Origin: Litoditis marina
Taxonomy: Eukaryota; Nematoda; Chromadorea; Rhabditida; Rhabditidae
DNA length: 64,000 nucleotides
Direction of reading: 5' to 3'
Assembly (NCBI GenBank): GCA_964036275.1
Contig: OZ038434.1
Span: 27,885,511-27,949,510, forward strand
The notes beneath the pieces are model-generated. The model was given only the letters and a program-made list of their open reading frames with translations, was not told the DNA's origin and searched no databases. This document shows, piece by piece, positions 55,971 to 64,000 of the stretch. The number at the start of each line of letters is the position of its first letter. Position 1 is the first letter of the stretch. The translations under genes and the position numbers were made by a program.

Positions 55971-58900
55971 TTACAAATTCAAACGTTTGGATAACAGTTT
56001 TAAACTTTGATATTTGGCCCTTTCTGCTTCCTCGGAAATATAGCTAAGTTGCACTTTCAAAGCATCTGCGGTTGTAATCAAATTCGTATCATACGACCAT
56101 GTGGAATTCCTTGAAAGGGTTAATTGACAAACTCATTGTGTTGGCAAACATGTTTCAAAGCTCATAAATGCAAAGAGAAAAGTGTCGAGGATTCTATACA
56201 AACCGAGACAATTATATTAACTAATCAGAAAAAACACAGCTGTATTCGTTATCATATACACACTAGTTAAAGGGACCGTACCTCTTTAATTTGATGATTG
56301 GAGTTATCAGTGGACACATGGGGACGAAAAATGTACAAAACAGTCAGAATTAGTGAAAATTACGCAACTTGGGTCGTTTTCGAGCAAATTTGAGTACGGC
56401 CACAACGCGGAAGCCACAGCACGTACCTATTTTCATGGAGACGCGCACAAATTGTTCGCCAAACGTCCGTGAAACGTATCATAAATTCAATCACGTAACA
56501 ACTGATATAGTTAATAGTGTTTTAGTTATCTACGCCTCTCTTTGCTTTATTTAAGATTGAAGTTGTGTGTATCAAAACCGAATTCATCTTTTGACCAAAA
56601 GTTTTGCGATACAGTAACTCTTAAGATAGTTGGGCTCATAAAAGGCTTGGTTCTCGACTGATTACCATTTTTCTTTTTTTGTGTAATAGTAAGAGACCAT
56701 CAGTACACTATCAAAGCAGTATCTTGAGACTTCATGTTTTTTAATCGATCCAAATTATAGAGAAACGGTCCCTTTAATAATAAAATGTCTGAGAATTACT
56801 TGTATAAGTATCTAACACTTCCGTTAAAAAACCAAAAATTGAGAGAAGAGCCAAACAAGGAGAATGAAGTAAAATGATAAAACAAATTAGTAAAAAGTGG
56901 GGGAACCAACAAATGTGTGAGTTGTGTTTGGTTCGACCTCGATATCAGCAAAAAGTGAACGATACGAATTGCTGTGATACTGTAGCAGAAGTATTCTGCA
57001 AAAATAGAACAATACAAATGTTGCACAATGGTTCACGAAGCCCGCATGATATTTCAGAAATTGCCGAAGGGTATTTCATGTGTACTTTGACGACATGCGT
57101 GCGTTGTGAACCATTGTGCAACATTTGTATTGTTCTATTTTTGCAGAATACTTCTGCTACAGTATCACAGCAATTCGTATCGTTCACTTTTTGCTGATAT
57201 CGAGGTCGAACCAAACACAACTCACACATTTGTTGGTTCCCCCACTTTTTACTAATTGTCCTTTTTTTGCTAGTTGTACTCCTACAACTTCATATGTTGC
57301 CTATTCACAGAGTGGATCTTGTGAACTCACTATATTATTATGGAAATCTCAGTTTTGTGTGTGCACGAAGCCGAATGCAGACCATAAAATTGCTGATGTT
57401 GTAATATAACGCAGGTTAAACGTTCCGATTGACATGTACACCGCTTTTAGCGGCGATAAGCGATGGGGATTGGCGCCATTGACAAATCTACAATTAGAGA
57501 CACCAACTCACTTACAATATAGGCATTATTTCCAATACCACATCAAAAACCTTCGTTGAAACTTTTTTTTCATTCCTGCGTCAATTGACACACGCGTCTG
57601 GCGCCAGAACGAAACGAAATTTTCTAGATTTTTGAGCTACCAGTACACACTACATGTGTCAATTACTGATTGGAGCAATATTCAAACTATTCAATTGTCA
57701 GTTTTGTGTGTTTTTGTTTTGGCGCCATTTGGCGTCTGTTCCGAGCCAGACGATAAAATTCGATTTTGAATTTGTGGATCTTTATTTCACATTGGAATAT
57801 TCAATATCTGTTAACTTGAAACAGTTTGATTGACGATAACTGATAATTTTCCAACTTTGGCGCCAATTGGCGCCAGCGCACAGTGTCAACAGAACTTTTT
57901 TTGATTTTCAGTTTGAGCATCTTACTTGCCATGTGATAGTTATTTAGTGTACCGAATTTCAGACGATTCCATTGACGCTGTCGTGAGTTTGGGTTTTGGC
58001 GCCATCTGGCGCCTGGTTCGAGCGCCAGAAGAAAAATTTCAGTTTTGGAAAAAGACTTTCACACTTTCCACCAAATTATTCAATTTCTATTAGTGTTCAA
58101 CATTTTAGTTGATGATAAATAGTGTTTTGCCGTTTTTGGCGCCTATTGGCGCCAGCGCCGGGCGCCAAGGGTGATGTATTCATCTCATATTTGGCGCGAC
58201 GGGCTAACTTCTGCATTATAACTCATGTTTCAAATTTCAGCTAAATCGGTTCGGTAGTTTTTCCAATAGTGGTTTTTGGCGCCTATTGGCGCCCGCGCCC
58301 GGCGCCAATGAGGAGCTATACATCTCATATTTGGCGCGACAAGCTAAATTTTGCATTAGAACTCATGTTTCAAATTTCAGCTAAATCGGTTCGATAGTTT
58401 TTCCAATAGTCGTTTTTGGCGCCTATTGGCGCCCGCGCCCGGCGCCAGAGATTACATATACATCTCATAGTTGGCGCGACGAGCTAACTTTTGCCATAGA
58501 ATAGATGTTTCAAATTTCAGCCAAATTGGTTTAGTAGTTTTTCCACTACGATGCGGACAGAATTCCGTGAGGGACGACTGACGACTGACGACTGACGAGG
58601 GACGAATTACGGCGGAACTTTTCAACAACGACACGAAACCATAACTCAGGCGAAAATAATCCGATTTGGCTGAAATTTTCACACAATGTTCAGTTCGTGA
58701 TTCTCTAACGTTTTCTAATTTTTTGGTTTTCAAAAAAAGATGATGTTTGAAGATTTTTGTTAATTAAAAGGAAAAAACGAGTCCGCAATGGCCAAACCAA
58801 AGACAACTCACGCAGAGCGCTTCGCGCTCCGCGCGAATAAGGGAAAAAGAGAAAAAACTAAGTAATTATTCAAATCACGACACAACTCTCACTTTGCACT

Positions 58901-61900
58901 GCACTTTTCCAAGTAGAGTGGGCCTGCTAGTGGGTTAAACCAACGTCTACGATTCTCGACATCAATTCTGTAATGTAGAATATCGTATTCTAATTTTTTT
59001 AATTTTCTTGTTTTCAACATTTTTAGTATGTGATGCCGAGATGTTTTCTATATCATTCATCGATAGTCATGTATTCGTATAGGATTTCTATCTGCATGTA
59101 GAACCTCCAATAAATTAACGAACACTGTTCACCTGAGAGGAAGTTGCATTTCTGAATAGGTGACCAGTTCTTTCTCTTTCCACGCATGAATCATAAAATC
59201 TAGCTCTGGATTCCACATGCTGTTAGTCAACCAGTTGTCCCGCACCCATGAAGTTCCCTAGAAGGTGAACTTTCGCAATCGTGTTTTCTGTTGTCCTGTG
59301 AAACAGAAGTCTCGAACAACTTCGCCGACTTTTCTTTAGAAAACGTAGATAGAAGTTATCTCACCTTTTGCAATATTTGTATCTTTCCAAACTGGGTAGA
59401 AACACCTAGTATTGAACGTATGCATGCTTCAAACGCAGATACGTCCTCTGGGTTTTTCGAAATCAAGTAAAGCTCAAAACATATCGAGTATGATGTAGTT
59501 TGATGAGGAAATATGACGAGCGCCAGATACGCCTAAATGCGTCTACAGGTATGTTCAATGTTTACCGAACTTTGCCAGGATTGTGTAAAAACAAAATAAT
59601 TGCCATATCACATATCAACGCTCAATTTTGACGTAAATTATTATTTAAAGACGTGTTTCATACTTGATGTTACACATTGTCAGTTTTGTCTGTGTGAATA
59701 TGTTATGTGTTGTAACTTTCTGGCTTCACACACTCATATGTTGAAGATAGCAGCCTTTCCCTAAAATCTGAAATTCATGCAAATTTTATTATCTCAAAAA
59801 TTCTCTGAATGTGTTCCAATAGACCATGGATGAAAATGCGAAATCAAATTTGGCAAAATTTGGCAAAATTTACAAAATATAAAGCTTTAATGGAATGTAC
59901 ATGAACATTTTAACTGTGACGCAACCATACTTGGTTCAATCATTTTTGAATCGATTTCATTTTCCAGTAAGTATTCGGTTTTGGGTGGGTGATGGGATGT
60001 TGGGAGAATTGTAATTTTGTTTTTCATCCACTATCTCTATATCCCCGTACGTAAGTAGGTGCCGCTTCGGTGTCATTATGTAAAGCGCTTTTCTGAGAAA
60101 ACGAATCGAGGTAAAGACCGTATATAGTTTTATCAATGATATTTGATTTCCCATCGGTTCAGCATGTTAACTCAAAAGTCAAAATGAGAGACAAACGCTA
60201 TATTTCATGTGTCTGTAGTAAACTTGAATGTTCGGTTCGAGTGTGAACTAAACAACTATCAGACACTGCGTGTTATTAGACCTCAGGCACCGCCGCTTTT
60301 TTTTCCAGCAGACACGTTAAAGAACGACAACGTGGCGATCAAATCATGTTGTTAGATGTCAGGAACATAGTACTTTTCCAATACATTAGGAAGCAAACTG
60401 AAAGTAAAAACTAGAACTTAGAGAACAGAGGATACTTTCCTTTCTCACCATTCCATACTCCATAATCCATGATCTGAACTTCCATATTTGACTTTGGCGA
60501 TAACTTACGTGTATAGCTTCGTTAACCATATATAAAGTTTATTACGCATAGATTCAACAACAAAAAGTAGTACGAGTTAACTATTTGAGTTATTAAAAAA
60601 TCTATGGTAAAACGTATCCCAAAGGATTGTATGTTAAATGTACAACCTACTTACAAGGGAGCGTTGATCAGACTACAAAGTGCAAAGAAAGTCAAGACGA
60701 TGCTTGGGTCAGACAAACCAGACGATCGATAGAAACGACAAGACCAGTAATCAAACATTGAAGAAATGAACACCAGTACTTACTTATTTGGGAACAAGGT
60801 AGGAACGCAGAAATACAAGGCGTTCTTTATGATAATTCTTATGCCTAATTTGAGAACAGAAACAAGAAGTACAATTTTGATTTTTAAGTTCAGCGGATAT
60901 CATGTTTTGAACATCTTGAACTGTAGAACCTTGAGGTATAGGTGAAGAAGCAAGGAAACCCAGACTTTTTGGGGTACCAGGAAGCACGAGAGCAGGATCA
61001 GGCCTCAAAGGAAGACGTAGTTCGGGAACAGCTTGTTGTGGTTCGGGTGTAGATTGGGTGACTTCGGGAGCAGCTTCTCTTCTGGCCTTCCGAGCGAGGA
61101 ATCCCTGGAGACGTTGTTCCGGAGTCTCCAGTCTCCGTACACTGTAAGAAGAATAGGCAGCATTCGTTCTCATCAACTGAGCAAGAGTTTTAAGGTGAGG
61201 AAATTTTGTAGATTTGGCGATTTCAACACAGACAGGACGGAACTTTCCATCTGTGCGAGGTTTGCCCAAATGATGCAAAACGGTAACGGCTTCGGACGGA
61301 ATACCAACCAGGGAAAAGAGTTTACTAACCTGATCCCTGGTGGCATCCTCCGGAAATCCGCAGACGACCAGCTTTCTTCGGTTTTCGTGGCGTTGAAGTT
61401 GTTCGGTGATCATTGCAGGGATGTTCTTCTTCAGATCTTCTTGTTGAGCACGAGTTTCATTCAGCAGATTTAGGATTTGGTCAAGTTTTTCACCAAAATC
61501 GCGAATTGATGATGTTTTGTTGATTGGGGTGGAGGACGGGGCCATAATCAATAGAGCGACCGACCGACCCGGGCAGATAGAGAGGCTTCGTTATCACTCG
61601 CGTGGTAGCTATGAGGAATGTGCGTGTATAACTTACGTGTATAGCTTCGTTATCACTCGCGTGGTAGCTATGAGGAATGTGCGACTCAAAATCAGCCCAA
61701 CCTGAGAAGGGGTAGTGGCATTAAAATTCCTATATTAATTGCTATCTATTAGTCGTTCGACACAGTTTGCGTGCTTTTCCACAGATATAGAAAACGTATA
61801 ACTAAATTTATCTGTTTGAAGAAACTTGAAGTGAAGTAGAAGTGCAATTCGGTTAGGTACATACGACGGAAACTTTCTACCAAATTCCACGGCCCGTTTT

Positions 61901-63562
61901 GTTCTTGGTCGCCGCCAATTCCTAAAGGGACCGTATAGTCTTTTCCATTCCTACTGAGACTTCTACAATAGGACTTCGAAATTTCCAAGCCGTTTTGCTC
62001 ATTCACTTTTGATCGGACGAGTTGAGGATTTCCGTACCTCATTCTCCTTCTCAGAAAGTGTAAATATACGAGAGCATTTTCCATGAACTACATTTTCAGC
62101 TTCACAACAGCCTTTGGAAAGTTTATAAGGTTACTGTTGAAGTCTCAGTAATGGTGTAAACTATAGATGGACTCTTTTATTTGGAGGTTTGCGCTGATTA
62201 GTCAGTATTGTTGAAATAGAAAGCCGCAACCATTCATCTAAGTATCAACTTCTTTTTTGTTTCCTTTTTTCAAAAACGTGGCGCGCCCTCGCTTACGTAC
62301 ATGATACACCGAGTTCACCTACGTACAAAATTTTCAAAATGTCAAATACAAAATGATATTTGACATATTGCCAAAATTACCGCAATCAAAGCTGTGAAAT
62401 AAGATCTGTAAACATTATTAAAACAAGAGAGCGGTGAGAGATTTTGGATTGCTGCATTACAGTAACACAAATCTTGTTTGCTTCAATTTTTCTCCGTGAA
62501 AATGCGGATTTTAGGGTAATTGACCAAGACGCAGTCGGCGGTTCAGGCTCGGTCGGCACATGTCCAACTGGCGGTCGGTGATAAGAGTGTGGGTCGGCAT
62601 GTGTCCAGCTGGCGGTCGGTAGGACAAAACCGCAGTTAGACGATTACATATACTGGTTCATTACCGACCGCCAGCTATACACATGTCGACCCACAGTTGT
62701 CACCGACCGCCACCGACCGTCAGTTCGACATGTGCCGACCAAGCCTGAACCGACCGACCGCGTCTTGGTCAACTACCGATTTTAGAACTTTCTGTAGGTG
62801 AGGTGTGAAGCTTCTGTCTCAAAACAAAATGAATGACTCTTTCATTTTTTTTTTCTAAATTGCTTGCATGACACATTATATTTGTACGGTCCATTTCATC
62901 AAAGTTACAACAAATGTCTAGTGATTTACTCTCGGAAAATTTAAATATGTTATCGAACCATTGAGAAATGCACTGCTCCATTCACTGTTTTTCACTAAAT
63001 ATGAACCAGCCGCCACCTCACAGTTGAAAAATCGATCATAGAATATGATATCAAACCTATCGTCGATGAATTCTTCGATTCGGCTGGAAATGAATGAACT
63101 GTTTGTATGTGAGATATAGACTGGGGGAATACGATAATCAAAAAACTGATGATATTTGATATAAAAGGAAACAGAGCAAACTGACCGTTTCGGGTTCACC
63201 ACACCGATGTCAGCATCAATGAATAACGTATAATCTGCTCTATTCAGTACTTGTCCAGCAACGCAGTGACGTCGAAAAAAATTCTGAAACATATTTAAAC
63301 TGATTGAACGTAATTGTAGCCAGAGTTAAACTCAACCCCTGTACTCTGTTCGATTCATTATTCTTAATGAGAACTACAGTTTTTCTCGCAAAACGAAATG
63401 TGTCTACAATTCAGAAATGAACGGAAGTTATATAATACAAGCAAATATCAAGATCAAAACCGTAGAAACTCACATCAGATTGTGAACAAACGTCGCGAAA
63501 ATCGGTGTCAAAAAGAGTAATGAAACTGTAGTTCTGTATTTTTGAATAACATTTCACTGTGT
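55971..63562 (-). CDS. DUF273 glycosyltransferase-like protein B, 5' partial
   Basis: Exons, 5' to 3': 63474-63562, 63186-63283, 62959-63083, 61637-61701, 59365-59532, 59133-59257, 58893-58967, 55971-56109 (stop). All keep phase. The first seven have exactly the same lengths as exons 3-9 of gene A; the last differs slightly. Motifs include KCYSKIQNYSF, FFRRHC, LFIDADIGVVNP, FYDRFFNCEVAAG, AFEACIRSILG, WVRDNWLTNS, WFNPLAG and WSYDTNLITT. Exons 1-2 (anchor and next) are not seen before 64000. The motif that is HGTDNGAIH in gene A reads HASDNEAIH, so activity may be lost. The intron before the last exon (2.8 kb) holds the compound repeat; the intron after 61637 holds the ORF1-like insertion. Confidence 0.85.
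56268..56778. mobile_element. TIR element with TTAAAGGGACCGT ends
   Basis: Ends TTAAAGGGACCGTACC and AAACGGTCCCTTTAA are inverted repeats about 500 bp apart. No ORF. Solo-end-like pieces occur at about 20720-20742 and 61918-61930. It lies in DUF273-B's last intron. Confidence 0.82.
56880..57290. mobile_element. Palindromic MITE, unsplit copy 2
   Basis: Arms AATTAGTAAAAAGTGGGGGA and TCCCCCACTTTTTACTAATT at the outside; the inner parts share ACTGTAGCAGAAGTATTCTG. The nearly perfect inverted arms surround a centre of less than 100 bp. Confidence 0.92.
57430..58850 (+). repeat. GGCGCC-rich dispersed repeat, copy 2
   Basis: Many GGCGCCTATTGGCGCC palindromes. A 140-bp tandem unit starts at 58161, 58301 and 58441 (each with CATCTCATATTTGGCGCGAC and TTCAGCTAAATCGGTTC). 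The end carries a GACTGACGA run (58573-58600) and a GC-rich foldback AGAGCGCTTCGCGCTC near 58816-58831. It is inverted relative to 45725-46650. Confidence 0.85.
60784..61551 (-). mobile_element. LINE ORF1-like protein (255 codons) without ORF2
   Basis: An intact frame with a predicted coiled coil (FGEKLDQILNLLNETRAQQE), then an RRM-like segment (KLVVCGFPEDATRDQVSKLF, VLHHLGKPRTDGKFRPVCVE) and a CTD-like LETPEQRLQGFLARKARRE, then a Pro-rich tail. This order is typical of ORF1 proteins of CR1/L1-type LINEs. No reverse transcriptase follows, so the copy lacks its 3' part. It lies in a DUF273-B intron next to a duplicated exon end. Confidence 0.75.
61585..61683. repeat. 40-bp direct repeat, 59-bp spacing, over an exon end
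   Basis: GCTTCGTTATCACTCGCGTG and the next 20 bp occur at 61585-61624 and 61644-61683. The second copy is coding (end of DUF273-B exon 61637-61701); the first sits at the edge of the ORF1-like insertion. A further piece, ATAACTTACGTGTATAGCTT, lies on the insertion's other side at about 60510. Confidence 0.9.
62520..62772. mobile_element. Foldback element rich in CGGTCGGT motifs
   Basis: Starts TTGACCAAGACGC and ends GCGTCTTGGTCAA. Arms of about 110 nt pair, with repeated GGCGGTCGG/CCGACCGCC and ACATGT blocks. No ORF. It lies in DUF273-B's intron 61702-62958. Confidence 0.88.
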
Positions 63563-63569
63563 CTGCAAG

Positions 63570-64000
63570 AACTGAGTCACACTAAGAAGTATCATTTTAT
63601 TTCTGTATCTGGTAGACTAGACGCCTGCGGCGTCTAGCGGTTATATATGTTGTATAACTATTTGAAAAATTCCGTACAAAACGATACCAAACATGCCTGC
63701 ATTGCGTTGAATTAACTAACTTTTAATGCCATTCAACAACCTGCAAAAACATTCACGTAATTGTAAGGCCTGCCAACGTATTTTATCAAATTTAACGCTT
63801 GCCAACTTACTACTAAAGAGTGAACTGTTGTTGTAAGGACTGCACACGTATTTTGTTGATAAGAACTCGTGTCATTGTACTGTCAAAAAGTTAACATGTA
63901 TATGCGAGACCTACACCATACTTGTTGCATTGAACGCGTGCCAACTTACTGCGGAAAGATTCACGTTTTTGTTAGGCCTGCTAACGTATTTGGTTGATAC
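63570..64000. repeat. Degenerate tandem-like repeats at the window edge
   Basis: Roughly 65-70-bp diverged units with the recurring words CCTGC(C/T)AACGTATTT, TTGCCAACTTACT and GTTGTAAGG from about 63725 to the end. They would lie in the intron before DUF273-B exon 3. Confidence 0.55.

Noticed and set aside
58452..58733. 93-codon minus frame in the GGCGCC repeat
   Set aside because: It is matched by a similar frame in the inverted copy only because the DNA is repeated; no protein feature.
61749..62084. 111-codon minus frame in a DUF273-B intron
   Set aside because: Gene A and the exon phases leave no place for it; it contains a TTAAAGGGACC-like repeat piece. I cannot exclude an unrelated small gene.

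Overview
The window is animal nuclear DNA, almost certainly from a rhabditid nematode (a Caenorhabditis or close relative). The evidence is AT-rich sequence, multi-exon genes with short GT-AG introns and TTTCAG-type acceptors, four nematode-expanded protein families side by side, and dense MITEs, RTE and CR1 retroelements and poly-G tracts. This looks like a repeat-rich chromosome arm. Exon models were built by hand from splice signals, reading phase and remembered family motifs; no alignment was run.

Five genes can be supported. (1) 72-3892, minus: a DUF1647 secreted/Golgi-type gene, with a 352-bp tandem duplication that makes an in-frame chimeric exon. (2) 15108-23480, plus: a complete DUF229 (sulfatase-like) gene of 18 exons, about 657 aa, with altered active-site positions. 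(3) 31051-41194, plus: a GT31/galactosyltransferase-like gene of 7 exons, about 317 aa, whose last intron holds an intact antisense RTE retrotransposon and whose fifth intron holds a MITE, a SINE-like element and a CA microsatellite of about 380 bp. (4) 43526-54753, minus: a complete 10-exon DUF273 gene of about 372 aa, with a DAD motif. (5) 55971 to beyond 63562, minus: a second DUF273 gene with the same exon lengths, whose first two exons lie beyond the window or are lost. All five look like membrane-anchored or secreted proteins, and four resemble carbohydrate-active enzymes. I infer a lineage-specific expansion of sugar-modifying families, not an operon.

Layout: 0-4 kb DUF1647 gene; 4-15 kb no recognised host gene, with a CR1 LINE fragment (7.3-8.8 kb) and a 2.3-kb inverted-repeat element (12.2-14.5 kb) carrying an inserted hAT-like MITE; 15-23.5 kb DUF229 gene; 23.5-31 kb repeats, including a three-level nest (palindromic MITE, RTE inside it, TA-target MITE inside the RTE); 31-41.2 kb GT31 gene; 41.2-43.5 kb spacer with a SINE-like copy; 43.5-64 kb the two DUF273 genes, whose introns are packed with mobile elements.

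The most interesting points are structural: a young exon-fusing tandem duplication, target-site-duplicated MITEs with a paralogous empty site or a restored host reading frame, an apparently intact RTE, a Mutator-like TIR element with a broken zinc-finger ORF, and a DUF273 exon whose splice-donor end was duplicated next to an ORF1-like insertion. I see no CRISPR array, no prokaryotic system and no functional tRNA or rRNA gene.
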